This document shows, in pieces, positions 40,778-50,417 of a stretch of DNA of 64,000 bases (position 1 is its first letter; every line of letters begins with the position of its first letter). The notes below the pieces were generated by a model, which made no database searches, was not told the DNA's origin, and saw nothing but the letters and a program-made list of their open reading frames with translations. The position numbers and the translations under genes are program-made. This DNA is from Butyrivibrio sp. (GTDB lineage: Bacteria; Bacillota; Clostridia; Lachnospirales; Lachnospiraceae). The DNA lies in assembly GCA_016291375.1 (NCBI GenBank), contig JAEEXE010000005.1, forward strand, positions 1 through 64,000, in the 5' to 3' direction.

Positions 40778-42328
40778 TTACTCCATCTCCACTGTTCCGG
40801 GCGGCTTGGAAGTAAGGTCGTACATTACTCTGTTTACTCCCTTGACCTCGTTTATGATGCGGCTCATAACCTTCTGAAGCACATCAAATGGAATCTCGGA
40901 TGCTTCAGCTGTCATGAAATCTACTGTCTCAACGGCGCGGAGAACAATAGCATAATCATAAGTTCTCTCATCACCCATAACGCCTACGGAACGCATATTG
41001 GAAAGAGCTGCAAAATACTGATCCGGAAGTTTCTCAAGTCCGGCAGCCGCAATCTCTTCTCTGTAGATATAATCGGCGTCCTGAACAATTCTAACCTTAT
41101 CGGCTGTTACTTCGCCGATAATCCTAATACCTAGTCCGGGACCCGGGAAAGGCTGACGGAAAACAAGATATTCAGGAAGTCCAAGCTCAAGGCCTGCCTT
41201 ACGAACTTCGTCCTTAAACAAAGTCTTGAGAGGCTCAATAATCTCCTTGAAATCAACGAAATCAGGAAGTCCGCCTACGTTGTGGTGAGACTTGATAACT
41301 GCGGACTCTCCGCCAAGACCTGATTCAACAACGTCGGGATAAATTGTACCCTGTGCAAGGAAATCAACGGCTCCTATTTTCTTGGCCTCTTCCTCAAACA
41401 CACGAATAAACTCTTCACCTATTATCTTGCGCTTACGCTCAGGCTCTTCTACACCCGCAAGCTTAGCATAGTATCTCTCGGCTGCATTAACACGGATAAA
41501 GTTAATATCAAAATTACCTTTTTCTCCGAATACACCCTCAACCTCATCTCCCTCATTCTTACGAAGAAGACCGTGATCTACAAATACACAGGTGAGTTGC
41601 TTTCCAATTGCTTTTGCCAAAAGAGCTGCAAGGACAGAAGAATCAACTCCGCCGGAAAGGGCAAGAAGCACTTTTCCGTCTCCAACCTTCTCCTTGATCT
41701 CTTTAATTGTATTCTCAACGAAGGAATCCATTCTCCATGTACCTGCAGTCTGACAGATACCTCTTACGAAGTTATGGAGAATCTCTTTACCTCTTACTGT
41801 ATGTAAAACTTCAGGGTGGAACTGTATAGCATATAACTTCTTATCTTCACAAGCAGCCGCTGCAACAGGGCAATCCGCTGTATGTGCAATAATATCAAAA
41901 CCGGGCGCAACCTTGCTGATATAATCAAAATGGCTCATCCATACGATAGTATCATTCTCAACTCCTGCAAAAAGAGTATCCTTTGAACCGTCTATAAATG
42001 TCTGTGTCTTACCGTATTCTCTGACAGGAGCCTTCTCAACTTTGCCGCCAAGTACGTGCATCATAAGCTGAGCGCCATAGCAAAGGCCAAGTACCGGAAT
42101 ACCAAGCTCAAACAATTCCTTTGTATAAGTAGGTGCTCCCTCTTCATAACATGAATTGGGGCCTCCTGTAAGAATAATACCCTTTGGAGCCATTGCCTTG
42201 ATCTGCTCTATCGGAGTGCGATATGAATAGATCTCACAATAAACATTGCATTCTCTGACACGACGAGCTACCAACTGATTGTACTGTCCGCCGAAATCAA
42301 GAACTATAACCTTTTCTTCTGAAGTCAT
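40778..42328 (-). CDS. guaA: GMP synthase (glutamine-hydrolysing)
   Basis: A 516-residue enzyme that converts XMP to GMP with glutamine and ATP, the last step of guanine nucleotide synthesis. The class I glutaminase domain (residues 1-190) shows the nucleophile in [11 protein letters not shown] and the His/Glu of FHPEVLHT. The ATP pyrophosphatase domain has the P-loop [15 protein letters not shown] (about residue 222) and the C-terminal dimerisation domain ends [20 protein letters not shown]. Length is normal. It is a single-gene unit with promoter 42390-42418 and a terminator. Confidence 0.97.
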   Translation of the reverse strand: MTSEEKVIVLDFGGQYNQLVARRVRECNVYCEIYSYRTPIEQIKAMAPKGIILTGGPNSCYEEGAPTYTKELFELGIPVLGLCYGAQLMMHVLGGKVEKAPVREYGKTQTFIDGSKDTLFAGVENDTIVWMSHFDYISKVAPGFDIIAHTADCPVAAAACEDKKLYAIQFHPEVLHTVRGKEILHNFVRGICQTAGTWRMDSFVENTIKEIKEKVGDGKVLLALSGGVDSSVLAALLAKAIGKQLTCVFVDHGLLRKNEGDEVEGVFGEKGNFDINFIRVNAAERYYAKLAGVEEPERKRKIIGEEFIRVFEEEAKKIGAVDFLAQGTIYPDVVESGLGGESAVIKSHHNVGGLPDFVDFKEIIEPLKTLFKDEVRKAGLELGLPEYLVFRQPFPGPGLGIRIIGEVTADKVRIVQDADYIYREEIAAAGLEKLPDQYFAALSNMRSVGVMGDERTYDYAIVLRAVETVDFMTAEASEIPFDVLQKVMSRIINEVKGVNRVMYDLTSKPPGTVEME

Positions 42329-42389
42329 TGATTCCTCCCAAAAACAAGTCTATGACTCTTTACTGCTTTTGCATAATTTATTCTGTACG

Positions 42390-42418
42390 ATTATACACTA
42401 CTGCATAACTACAAACAA
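42390..42418 (-). promoter_or_regulatory. guaA promoter (TTGTTT-N17-TATAAT)
   Basis: On the minus strand TTGTTT (42413-42418), 17 bp, TATAAT (42390-42395). The start is near 42383, giving a leader of about 55 nt. No purine riboswitch structure is evident in it. Confidence 0.72.
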
Positions 42419-42425
42419 CTTATAA

Positions 42426-43763
42426 TTACAGATATCTTCTTACGCATATGATAGATCTGTACATAGCGGAACTATACTTAATTCCGGTCTTCTGCGTACT
42501 TGCATGAACTATCTGTCCGCCGCCAATATATATTCCGACATGTCCGCCGTAGTAGATAACATCACCCGGCTGAGCTTCGGAGTATGAAACCTCTCTGCCG
42601 TAAGCACCCTGTTCCCAAGATGTTCTCGGAACAGAAACGCCAAATGCCTTATAAACTGAATATACAAAGCCTGAACAATCTGCGCCATCAGTAAGACTTG
42701 TTCCTCCCGGAACATAAGGATTACCCACAAACTGGCAGGCATAATTTGCTACATTTGATCCCGATGCACTTCCTGCAGGAGCATAACTCTTGGATCCTCC
42801 TGATGAACTCGAGCCTCCTGAGTTACCGGTTTTTCCGGATCCACCGGAACTACCGGACCCTTCCGATCCGTCGGAGCTATCGGCATATGCTCTATTTCTC
42901 TCAGCCTCTTCAGCGTCCTTGGCGGCCTGTGTTGCTTTCCTTGCCTCATCAACTTCCTTCTGCTTGGATTCTATCTGTTTCTGAAGGCTTGCCATGCCCG
43001 ACTGCTGACTCTTAATCTGCGCCGTATAGACCGCTGCGTCCTGTTTAGCTTTTGCAAGCTTCACCTCGTAATCTGCATAAGTGGCTTTGTACTCTGCAAG
43101 CAGTTCTTCCATATATCCCTGCTCTTCTTCCAACTCATACTGCGAAGTTTCCAGTTCACCCTTCTCAACTTCAAGCTGTTCCTTGATAGCCTTGGCTGTT
43201 TCCTTCGCATCTATATATTCCAATAACTTATTTCTGTCATAGTCATACAGCTCTTCTACATATTGAGCCTTGTTAAGAGCATCCGCGTAACTTGTAGCCG
43301 TCAAAAGAATCTGTACATACGATAGGTTACCCTTCTCGTACATAAACTTAACTCTCTGAACCATGGCGCCATAAAGCGTCTCCTCATTAGCCTTGGCTAC
43401 TTCATACTCTTTTTGCTTAACATCTATCTCTGCCTGCTTCTTGGCTATATCTTCTTTTATCATCTCGATATCTGCCATGATCGCCACGATCTCACCATTG
43501 GTCTCATCTATGGCCTCTTGAGTTTCTCCCTGAGCCTCTGAGATTGAACCGATCCGTCCGTTTGCGCTGTCGAGATTCTTCTGACTTTCTTTCTTTTGCT
43601 TCTCAAGCTCTTTTTTCTGATTTCGAAGATCTTGCTCTTCCTTCTCAAGCTTGTCCTGTTTTTCCTGTAAATCAGTACTGGTGGTAGCCCACACAGGGTC
43701 CACCACCAGCATGCTAAGGACTAAGGAAAGAATTATTGCAGAAAAAGTATTTCTTTTTTTCAT
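42426..43763 (-). CDS. NlpC/P60 (C40) peptidoglycan hydrolase with coiled-coil domain (PcsB-like)
   Basis: A 445-residue secreted protein. Signal peptide (residues 1-27, ending VWA), a long coiled coil (about 30-285, rich in Glu, Lys and Gln), a Gly/Ser-rich linker (about 290-325), and a C-terminal NlpC/P60 domain with catalytic Cys in GADCSGFVY, His in GGHVGIYIGG and the third polar residue in IVHAST. This is the PcsB/CwlO layout; such proteins cut peptide stems during division or elongation and are often gated by FtsEX, not seen here. The start is ATG 43763 after AGGAGG. Confidence 0.9.
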   Translation of the reverse strand: MKKRNTFSAIILSLVLSMLVVDPVWATTSTDLQEKQDKLEKEEQDLRNQKKELEKQKKESQKNLDSANGRIGSISEAQGETQEAIDETNGEIVAIMADIEMIKEDIAKKQAEIDVKQKEYEVAKANEETLYGAMVQRVKFMYEKGNLSYVQILLTATSYADALNKAQYVEELYDYDRNKLLEYIDAKETAKAIKEQLEVEKGELETSQYELEEEQGYMEELLAEYKATYADYEVKLAKAKQDAAVYTAQIKSQQSGMASLQKQIESKQKEVDEARKATQAAKDAEEAERNRAYADSSDGSEGSGSSGGSGKTGNSGGSSSSGGSKSYAPAGSASGSNVANYACQFVGNPYVPGGTSLTDGADCSGFVYSVYKAFGVSVPRTSWEQGAYGREVSYSEAQPGDVIYYGGHVGIYIGGGQIVHASTQKTGIKYSSAMYRSIICVRRYL

Positions 43764-43853
43764 TTCATCCTCCTTGTCCTTTAATATTCAAAAATCTCTA
43801 TAACTATAATAACACGTTGACCAGGCAAAAAGAAATTTCACCCGTCCGTCAAT

Positions 43854-45248
43854 TTAAAGCTCGCAATTACCTACTGTTCTGGGGAATGACTCAACGTCTC
43901 TGATGTTGCCCATTCCTGTAAGATACATAACGCAGCGCTCAAATCCAAGACCAAATCCTGCATGACGAACACTTCCGTATCTTCTAAGATCAAGATAGAA
44001 CTGGTAATCGTCCTTCTTCATTCCAAGCTCATCCATACGCTTCTCAAGGATCTCAAGATCATCCTCTCTCTGGCTTCCACCGATGATCTCGCCGATTCCG
44101 GGAACAAGACAATCAGCTGCTGCAACAGTCTTGCCATCCTCGTTGAGCTTCATGTAGAAGGCCTTGATCTCCTTGGGATAATCAGTTACAAATACAGGCT
44201 TCTTGAATACTTCCTCTGTGAGGAATCTCTCATGCTCTGTCTGAAGATCGCATCCCCAAGAAACTTTGTAATCAAATTTGTCATTGTGCTTAGAAAGAAT
44301 ATCAATTGCCTCTGTGTATGTAATACGACCAAATTCGTTATTAACAACGTTATTGAGTCTGTCGATAAGGCCCTTATCGATGAATTCATTAAAGAATGCC
44401 ATCTCCTCAGGGCAATGCTCGAGAACGTAGTTGATAACATACTTAAGCATAGCCTCTGCTGTATCACAATCGTCCTTAAGATCGGCAAAACACATCTCAG
44501 GCTCGATCATCCAGAACTCAGCTGCGTGTCTTGTTGTGTTAGAATTCTCCGCACGGAATGTAGGTCCAAATGTATAAACATTCTTAAATGCGAATGCATA
44601 AGTCTCTACATTGAGCTGGCCACTAACAGTGAGGTTAACAGGCTTTCCGAAAAAGTCCTTGGAGAAATCAACCGCACCATCCTCAGTCTTAGGTACGTTA
44701 TTAAGGTCAAGGGTTGTAACCTGGAACATCTCTCCGGCACCCTCACAGTCACTTCCGGTAATAAGAGGTGTGTGAACGTATACAAAATTTCTCTCCTGGA
44801 AGAAAGAATGAATTGCATAAGCTGCAACGGAACGAACTTTGAAAACTGCTTCAAATGTGTTTGTTCTGGCACGAAGATGAGGAATTGTCCTAAGGAACTC
44901 AAGCGTATGTCTCTTCTTCTGAAGAGGATAATCTGAAGTAGAAGCGCCCTCGATCTCAACAGTCTCAGCCTGCATCTCAAAAGGCTGTTTAGCTCCCGGT
45001 GTTGCAACAATTGTTCCTGTTGCAATGATCGCAGCACCTACATTTAACTTGCTGATCTCAGCAAAGTTTGAAAGCGCATCAGAATATACAATCTGTAAAG
45101 GCTTGAAATATGTTCCGTCATTGAGGACGATAAATCCTATAGCCTTGGAATCACGTATACTTCTGATCCAACCGCCTACTATAACCTTCTGTCCTACGTA
45201 TTTATCCTGTTCTTCAAATAATGCTCTGATATCTGTAAGTTCCATAGC
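43854..45248 (-). CDS. asnS: Asparagine--tRNA ligase
   Basis: A 464-residue class II aminoacyl-tRNA synthetase. The N-terminal OB-fold reads [22 protein letters not shown]. Motif 2 is seen in [23 protein letters not shown] and motif 3 in [15 protein letters not shown]. The TRHAAEFWM segment and the absence of the Asp-specific loop favour AsnS over AspS. ATG 45248 has GGGAGG at good spacing; the ATG at 45263 does not. It lies 19 bp below the trigger-factor-like lipoprotein and is probably cotranscribed. No T-box is seen upstream. Confidence 0.95.
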   Translation of the reverse strand, partial: AMELTDIRALFEEQDKYVGQKVIVGGWIRSIRDSKAIGFIVLNDGTYFKPLQIVYSDALSNFAEISKLNVGAAIIATGTIVATPGAKQPFEMQAETVEIEGASTSDYPLQKKRHTLEFLRTIPHLRARTNTFEAVFKVRSVAAYAIHSFFQERNFVYVHTPLITGSDCEGAGEMFQVTTLDLNNVPKTEDGAVDFSKDFFGKPVNLTVSGQLNVETYAFAFKNVYTFGPTFRAENSNTTRHAAEFWMIEPEMCFADLKDDCDTAEAMLKYVINYVLEHCPEEMAFFNEFIDKGLIDRLNNVVNNEFGRITYTEAIDILSKHNDKFDYKVSWGCDLQTEHERFLTEEVFKKPVFVTDYPKEIKAFYMKLNEDGKTVAAADCLVPGIGEIIGGSQREDDLEILEKRMDELGMKKDDYQFYLDLRRYGSVRHAGFGLGFERCVMYLTGMGNIRDVESFPRTVGNCEL

Positions 45249-45267
45249 ATCCTCCCTAATCAAAAAA

Positions 45268-46476
45268 TCATTCTACGGGCTCAACAACATTGGCGTTGTC
45301 TGTCAAGAATGTCATTACAGTCTCTGCGATAAGTCCTTCTCTGACCATCTCAGTATCAACTTTCTCTCTAAAGCTCTCATATGAGCTTCCTGCTGTTCCC
45401 GCATCATCACCGTATATCTTCTTGATACGGTTCTCTATATCCTCATCAGTGATAGAAATGCCTTCCTTCTTCGCAATAGCAGAGAGTAATACAAACTTAC
45501 TTGCATTGTCCTTAACGACATTCTTGATGTAATCCTCAGCTTCTCCGGTAGCACCATCGTTCTGCATCATCATATTAACCATGTCCTTGTCGGTTACCTG
45601 CTGTCCGCTGTACATAAGATACTGATTGATATAGCTCTTTATTACATCTTTTTCCTCTTTGAGGAATCTGTTTATAAGCTTCTCGGGAAGTTCCTTAACA
45701 GTGCTGTTGTCTACTACTGTATTGAGTACCTCTTCTCTGAGAGTATCATCATAATTTTCTTTAGCTGAATTAAGAAGGTCTTCATTTACCTTCTTCTTGA
45801 GGCTGTCAAGATCAGTAATGTCACTCATACCAAGGCTCTTAGCCCATTCATCGGTAATATCGGTTGACTTCTGTGAAATCTTGTTTACTTTAACAGTGAA
45901 AATAACATCTTTACCTGCAAGATTGGCAGCGCCATAGTCATCAGGGAATTTAAGATTAAGATCCTTGCTCTCTCCAAGTGCTACACCAATGAGCCCATCC
46001 TCAAAACCGGGGATAAAAGAATTAGAACCGATCTCAAGGTCGTAACCCTGCGCTGTACCGCCGTCAAAAGCCTCTCCGGAATCAGCATATTTACCTTCAA
46101 AATCAATATTAACAACATCGCCTTTCTCAATGGCTCTGTCAGTAATCTCAACCATAAGAGGTGAGCTCACGGAAAGATTCTTGATATATTCCTCAACATC
46201 CTCATCAGAAACAGATGCTGGTGCAAGCTCAACAGTGATCATCTTGTACTCGCCAAGCTCAACATAATCATCAGGATTGATATCATTTAAAGTCATAGTC
46301 TCCAAGCTTTCTACGCCCTTAAATATCTCCATTGTTGTTGTCGGATCATCCTCGGATGAAGCTGCCGCTGCTGAAGAGCTTCCGGCATCAGAGGAGCTAC
46401 TTCCGGGTTTGGTACAAGCTGTCAGTGAAACAGTCATCAAAACACCGGCTAAAATCAAAGCCAATTTTTTATTCAT
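45268..46476 (-). CDS. Trigger-factor-like lipoprotein with FKBP-type PPIase domain
   Basis: A 402-residue surface lipoprotein: signal [17 protein letters not shown], a Ser/Ala-rich linker, a short domain (about 55-105), an FKBP domain ([22 protein letters not shown], then [16 protein letters not shown]; about residues 120-205) and a helical trigger-factor C-terminal part (about 215-400). The ribosome-docking motif of cytoplasmic trigger factor is absent, and the lipobox places it outside the membrane. It is probably a folding helper for exported proteins, comparable in place to PrsA but of a different fold. It is upstream of asnS. Confidence 0.85.
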   Translation of the reverse strand: MNKKLALILAGVLMTVSLTACTKPGSSSSDAGSSSAAAASSEDDPTTTMEIFKGVESLETMTLNDINPDDYVELGEYKMITVELAPASVSDEDVEEYIKNLSVSSPLMVEITDRAIEKGDVVNIDFEGKYADSGEAFDGGTAQGYDLEIGSNSFIPGFEDGLIGVALGESKDLNLKFPDDYGAANLAGKDVIFTVKVNKISQKSTDITDEWAKSLGMSDITDLDSLKKKVNEDLLNSAKENYDDTLREEVLNTVVDNSTVKELPEKLINRFLKEEKDVIKSYINQYLMYSGQQVTDKDMVNMMMQNDGATGEAEDYIKNVVKDNASKFVLLSAIAKKEGISITDEDIENRIKKIYGDDAGTAGSSYESFREKVDTEMVREGLIAETVMTFLTDNANVVEPVE

Positions 46477-46595
46477 AATATACTCCTTATTTAATGCAAT
46501 ATTTCATAAAAACAATATTTTTTATACTACCACACCTTGCAGAATGATTAAAGTATTTATTTGCCTAACGCTCCAAAGAATGCTACAATACTTCT

Positions 46596-46604
46596 TGCTA
46601 TAAT
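46596..46604 (+). promoter_or_regulatory. Extended -10 promoter of the 157-residue membrane protein gene
   Basis: TGCTATAAT (46596-46604) is a perfect extended -10 element; no good -35 box lies 17 bp upstream. The start would be near 46611, leaving only about 15 nt before the TTG start codon, so the ribosome site lies at the 5' end of the mRNA. Confidence 0.6.
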
Positions 46605-46625
46605 TTGTTTTTGGAGGAATGAAAA

Positions 46626-47099
46626 TTGAGTACAGCACTTATCGTTACCATCGTAATTGCAGTAATATTAGTTGCGCTTATTGTTGCGCTCATCATCATA
46701 GGTAAAAAAGCTGAAAAGAGACAGGCAGAGCAGCAGGTTCAGCTCGACGCCATGAAGCAGACAGTTGCAATGCTTATAATTGACAAAAAGAGAATGAAGA
46801 TTAACGAATCAGGTCTTCCTCAGTCTGTTATTGAGCAGACTCCCAAGCTTCTTAGAAGATCAAGACTCCCCATCCTCAAGGTTAGGGTTGGCAACAGAGT
46901 CATGAGCCTTATCTGCGATGAGAAGATTTTTGAATCTGTTCCTGTTAAAAAAGAGGTTAAGGCTACCGTTAGCGGTATCTACGTAACAGAGGTTAAAGGC
47001 CTTCACGGCAAGGCCGTTGTTGCTCAGAAGAAAAAAGGCTTCTTTAAAGACCTTATTGCTAAGGCACAAGAAAAAGCCGGAGCTAAGATGGTTAAATAA
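46626..47099 (+). CDS. Single-pass membrane protein of unknown function
   Basis: A 157-residue protein with an N-terminal membrane anchor (residues 4-27), a basic amphipathic helix (about 28-60) and a compact domain with two beta-rich segments (LPILKVRVGNRVMSLICDEK and EVKATVSGIYVTEVKGL), ending in a Lys-rich tail. TTG 46626 is the start, with GGAGG 8 bp upstream. I do not recognise the family. It has its own promoter and terminator and is divergent from the trigger-factor-like lipoprotein. Confidence 0.7.
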   Translation: MSTALIVTIVIAVILVALIVALIIIGKKAEKRQAEQQVQLDAMKQTVAMLIIDKKRMKINESGLPQSVIEQTPKLLRRSRLPILKVRVGNRVMSLICDEKIFESVPVKKEVKATVSGIYVTEVKGLHGKAVVAQKKKGFFKDLIAKAQEKAGAKMVK

Positions 47100-47114
47100 A
47101 TACCTGAATGTACT

Positions 47115-47153
47115 AAAGGCTTTCGCATCGGATTTGATGCGAAAGCCTTTTTT
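47115..47153 (+). terminator. Terminator of the 157-residue membrane protein gene
   Basis: AAAGGCTTTCGCATC and GATGCGAAAGCCTTT form a perfect 15-bp stem with a 6-nt loop, followed by TTT. An A-run on the other side is short, so it mainly serves the plus strand. Confidence 0.9.
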
Positions 47154-47181
47154 CTGTGCTTCTCTTGTATGCTCTGATTCT

Positions 47182-47622
47182 TTACCTTGCTTTAGTTTCT
47201 ATGGTTATCACTGAATCTGATACGACCTCATCGTCCATCTTGATAGCATACTCAGCGACAGCCTTGATAACACCGGCATCGCCTTCCTCGAATACAAGTC
47301 TCTTTGTGACCACTTTCATAAACATCTTACCGTAAGGAGTATTGTACTCGGTCTCATGCTCTTTGCCTTCAGTAAATACAAGTCCGGTACTCATTGCGCC
47401 ACCCCTTTGAATCTCCAGTGTTGTCCTGTCGGAGGAGATAATTGCTTTATTATGAAACACAAGTCTGTGCCCGTCTGCCTCCTGAATTTCCTTGTACTCA
47501 ATGATACCCGTCCCGTCAGAGCTAATCTCATAAACTCCCTCTGATACGGTATTTATCTGTTCTTCCGGCTCACCTTGCCTATTGTGGATACCGGATACAT
47601 TTACTTCTACTTTTTTTTTCAT
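47182..47622 (-). CDS. DUF1934 family protein (YwiB-like)
   Basis: About 146 residues. A lipocalin-like beta-barrel pattern is visible: KVEVNVSGIHNRQGE, then GTGIIEYKEIQEADG, the short ERTTLEI-like segment DRTTLEIQRGG, and YNTPYGKMFMKVVTKRLVFEEGD, all typical of DUF1934. ATG 47622 is preferred; a TTG at 47637 has no site upstream. The role of the family is not established. It lies downstream of ispE on the same strand, 90 bp apart. Confidence 0.8.
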   Translation of the reverse strand: MKKKVEVNVSGIHNRQGEPEEQINTVSEGVYEISSDGTGIIEYKEIQEADGHRLVFHNKAIISSDRTTLEIQRGGAMSTGLVFTEGKEHETEYNTPYGKMFMKVVTKRLVFEEGDAGVIKAVAEYAIKMDDEVVSDSVITIETKAR

Positions 47623-47712
47623 ATCTTTTCTGTCCAAATTCTATTTTTAACAACACAATGCTATCAGAGAGCTTTTTCTTTTAATCCCTACTCCTCACAG
47701 CCAATACGTAGC

Positions 47713-48588
47713 TCACCTTTTATGACCCGGATTAATGGGTGTAGTCAAAAACAACTGAGGTGCCAGGCCACTCTCTTTAACTGCGTTATAGGCTCCTTCT
47801 GCCGTGGTCTTATCATCAAAGATTCCAAAAACAGTGGGACCGCTTCCGGTCATAAATGCTCTGATCGCACCGTTATCCTCCAAGATCTTCTCAAGTTTGC
47901 CAATAACTTCATGTTCGCCGGCCGTAACAGGCTCAAGCACATTTCCTATTAGCTCGCAAATCTTATGAACATCGCCATCCTCTATCGCAGATCTGACGCC
48001 ATCAATATCGGGATGCGATTCAATTCCCTTATTATCAAGCTCTTTGTACACCCAAGGTGTAGATACTCCTATCGAAGGCTTGGCAACTACGATATAACAA
48101 CTTGGCATATCCCTGATTACCGTAAGTTCTTCGCCGATTCCTTCAGCGAGCGCTGTTCCTCCGATTATACAGTAGGGTATATCTGCCCCCAGCTTAACTG
48201 CAAGCTCACAAAGCTCTCCACTATCAAGTCCAAGCCCCCAAAGCTCGTTGAGAGCCAGATATGCAGCTGCAGCATCCGTACTTCCGCCTGCCATTCCCGC
48301 AGCCACGGGGATTCTTTTTATAAGCTCAATATCAGCGCCTTTATTTACACCATATTTCTCTTTTAACTGGTTTGCAACCTTACAGATCAGATTATCTTTT
48401 CCAAGAGGTAGATCGCTTCCCGGAATTGAAAGATTAATGTCACCAGTGTCATTTTCTTCAAAAGTGAGAGTGTCGTATATATTCACGTTTTGCATTATCA
48501 TACGCACGATATGGTATCCATCTTCACGCCTTCCCACAACATCTAGTCCAAGATTTATTTTTGCATAAGCATTTCTTTCTATTTTCAT
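47713..48588 (-). CDS. ispE: 4-diphosphocytidyl-2-C-methyl-D-erythritol kinase
   Basis: A 291-residue GHMP kinase of the non-mevalonate isoprenoid pathway. The N-terminal AYAKINLGLDVVGRREDGYH motif, the ATP-binding PVAAGMAGGSTDAAAAYLALN loop (about residues 93-113) and the C-terminal AFMTGSGPTVFGIF are all present. Length is normal. The start is ATG 48588. Its upstream region faces the divergent SigD-type gene. Confidence 0.95.
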   Translation of the reverse strand: MKIERNAYAKINLGLDVVGRREDGYHIVRMIMQNVNIYDTLTFEENDTGDINLSIPGSDLPLGKDNLICKVANQLKEKYGVNKGADIELIKRIPVAAGMAGGSTDAAAAYLALNELWGLGLDSGELCELAVKLGADIPYCIIGGTALAEGIGEELTVIRDMPSCYIVVAKPSIGVSTPWVYKELDNKGIESHPDIDGVRSAIEDGDVHKICELIGNVLEPVTAGEHEVIGKLEKILEDNGAIRAFMTGSGPTVFGIFDDKTTAEGAYNAVKESGLAPQLFLTTPINPGHKR

Positions 48589-48718
48589 ATTATCTCCATC
48601 TTGTCGTCGCTAATATGCTTTCCACAATATAAAGTGTTTTCCGACAAAGCTATTATAGCAAAAAGAAAATTTTTCTCCCAGATAATATAAATTTAATAAT
48701 TTTTTTTCGTTTTTCCGC

Positions 48719-48745
48719 TAAATTATTTGATAAAATAGCCGATAA
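48719..48745 (+). promoter_or_regulatory. SigD (sigma-28) promoter, near-perfect
   Basis: TAAA (48719-48722), exactly 15 bp, then GCCGATAA (48738-48745). This matches the sigma-28 consensus TAAA-N15-GCCGATAA of flagellar and chemotaxis genes at every position. Start near 48752, about 64 nt upstream of ATG 48816. Confidence 0.85.
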
Positions 48746-48815
48746 GACAGATAGGTAAACTATAGTTTCGTTTCAGCGCGGTATTTAGTATCCTGTCGCG
48801 GAAAAGGAGTTCACT

Positions 48816-49439
48816 ATGGGCGTAAACGGAGTTACCGAGGTTACTAACAACATCGCAACCGCCTATGCTTCATCAGTCAATCCTTCCTCTGTCGAAGAGA
48901 AAAAGAAAGACAATGAAGTACAGGAAAAAGCTCAAGCTGCGGCTGTATACGAGAAGTCCGAGGACAAAAAAGAGACCTCTGCTTCCCAGAATACAGACAG
49001 AACCAAGATCATTAAACAGATGCAAGCTGATGTTGCAGCACGCCAGCAGCAGTTGCTGGATATTGTTCACAAGATGATGGGCAAGCAGGCAAAGGCATAC
49101 GGCATTGCTAATTCTGACAATGATGCTGATTCTATTTGGAAGTTCCTTGCAAAAGGTGATTTCACCGTAGACGCGGCTACAAAGGCTCAGGCTGAAGCAG
49201 ACATCGCCGAGGACGGCTATTGGGGCGTTAAACAGACCTCTGAGCGTATCCTTGACTTTGCACAGGCTTTGGCAGGAACCGACCCGGACAAGCTTGAAAA
49301 AATGCGTTCAGCTTTCGAGAAGGGTTATGCGCAGGCAGAAAAAACATGGGGAGGCGAACTTCCCGATATCTCAAAGCGCACCTTTGAGGCAGTCATGAAA
49401 GGATTTGACGAGCTTACCGGCAAAACAGAGACAGAATAA
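48816..49439 (+). CDS. SigD-type regulon protein of unknown function
   Basis: A 207-residue soluble protein. Residues 1-60 are low-complexity and polar (NIATAYASSVNPSSVEEKKK), followed by a helical part (TKIIKQMQADVAARQQQLLDIV) and a C-terminal domain with AEDGYWGVKQTSERILDFAQ and ISKRTFEAVMKGFDELTG. The C-terminal pattern resembles the DUF5610-like helical proteins sometimes linked to flagellar loci, but I am not certain. AAAAGGAG precedes the ATG. The sigma-28 promoter upstream suggests a motility-linked role, perhaps at the cell surface or hook; no flagellar gene is adjacent. Confidence 0.6.
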   Translation: MGVNGVTEVTNNIATAYASSVNPSSVEEKKKDNEVQEKAQAAAVYEKSEDKKETSASQNTDRTKIIKQMQADVAARQQQLLDIVHKMMGKQAKAYGIANSDNDADSIWKFLAKGDFTVDAATKAQAEADIAEDGYWGVKQTSERILDFAQALAGTDPDKLEKMRSAFEKGYAQAEKTWGGELPDISKRTFEAVMKGFDELTGKTETE

Positions 49440-49453
49440 TCGTTGCTAGTAAT

Positions 49454-49488
49454 CAAAAGGAAGAGTCAAAAAAGACTCTTCCTTTTAC
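49454..49488. terminator. Bidirectional terminator between the SigD-type gene and pyrD
   Basis: GGAAGAGTC (49459-49467) and GACTCTTCC (49474-49482) form a perfect 9-bp stem around A6. T-runs flank it on both strands, so it can stop both convergent transcripts. Confidence 0.88.
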
Positions 49489-49514
49489 TTTGCATATATT
49501 ATTCAATTAAAACA

Positions 49515-50414
49515 TTAGACTATTCCGCGAATCTCATTGATATCATCAACGTTACATCTCTTCATGTACTCTTCTATTCCATCGACAACCTTTTCAGTTG
49601 TATACGGATCGTGGAAATTCATAGCTCCGACTGCAATTGCCGTAGCTCCCGCCATGATAAACTCTATGGCATCCTCGGCACTCGCAATTCCGCCCATTCC
49701 AATTATGGGAATATTAACAGCATGCGCTGCCTCATACACCATTCTAACAGCCACAGGTTTAATTGCAGGACCGGACATTCCGCCTGTTTTATTTGCAAGA
49801 GCGAACTGCCTCTTATAAATATCAATCTTCATTCCCGTAATGGTGTTAATAAGCGAGATTGCATCAGCACCTGCTGCCTCAGCAGCTTTTGCCATCTCCG
49901 CAATGCTGGTAACGTTGGGACTAAGCTTCATAATAATGGGCTGCTTAGCCTTTTCTTTTATCCTCTTTGTAATATCATAAAGAGCATCCTTGTTCTGCCC
50001 AAAGGCAATGGCACCTTCCTTAACATTGGGGCATGAAACGTTGATCTCAAGCATGTCTACCTTCTGATCTCCCAGCCTCTCAACAACTTCAAGATAGTCC
50101 TCAACGCTCTTTCCACACACATTCACAATTACTTTGGTGTCATATTTGGACAAAAAACTAAGATCTCTATCGATAAAAACATCTATCCCGGGATTCTGAA
50201 GACCTATAGCATTTAGCATTCCGCCGTATACTTCCGCAACTCTGGGAGTTGGATTCCCCGGCCAGGGCACATTGGCAACGCCCTTGGTCACAACTGCGCC
50301 CAGTTTGTTAAGGTCTACAAATTCCGAATATTCCATTCCCGATCCGAAGGTTCCTGAAGCCGTCATTACGGGGTTCTTGAATTCTACTCCTGCTATCTCA
50401 ACTTTAGTATTCAT
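49515..50414 (-). CDS. pyrD: Dihydroorotate dehydrogenase B, catalytic subunit
   Basis: A 299-residue FMN enzyme oxidising dihydroorotate to orotate. The class 1B features are MTASGTFGSG near the N-terminus, LEINVSCPNVKEG with the active-site Cys (about residue 130), IIMKLSPNVT, ISLINTITGM and the FMN-phosphate loop IGMGGIASAEDA. The class B type needs the PyrK subunit, whose gene lies 3 bp upstream. It is the last gene of the pyr operon. Confidence 0.95.
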   Translation of the reverse strand: MNTKVEIAGVEFKNPVMTASGTFGSGMEYSEFVDLNKLGAVVTKGVANVPWPGNPTPRVAEVYGGMLNAIGLQNPGIDVFIDRDLSFLSKYDTKVIVNVCGKSVEDYLEVVERLGDQKVDMLEINVSCPNVKEGAIAFGQNKDALYDITKRIKEKAKQPIIMKLSPNVTSIAEMAKAAEAAGADAISLINTITGMKIDIYKRQFALANKTGGMSGPAIKPVAVRMVYEAAHAVNIPIIGMGGIASAEDAIEFIMAGATAIAVGAMNFHDPYTTEKVVDGIEEYMKRCNVDDINEIRGIV

Positions 50415-50417
50415 ATA

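Noticed and set aside
42698-43015. Plus-strand frames opposite the NlpC/P60 gene
   Set aside because: They are antisense to the Gly/Ser-rich linker; their Pro/Leu-rich composition is what the complement of that repeat gives.
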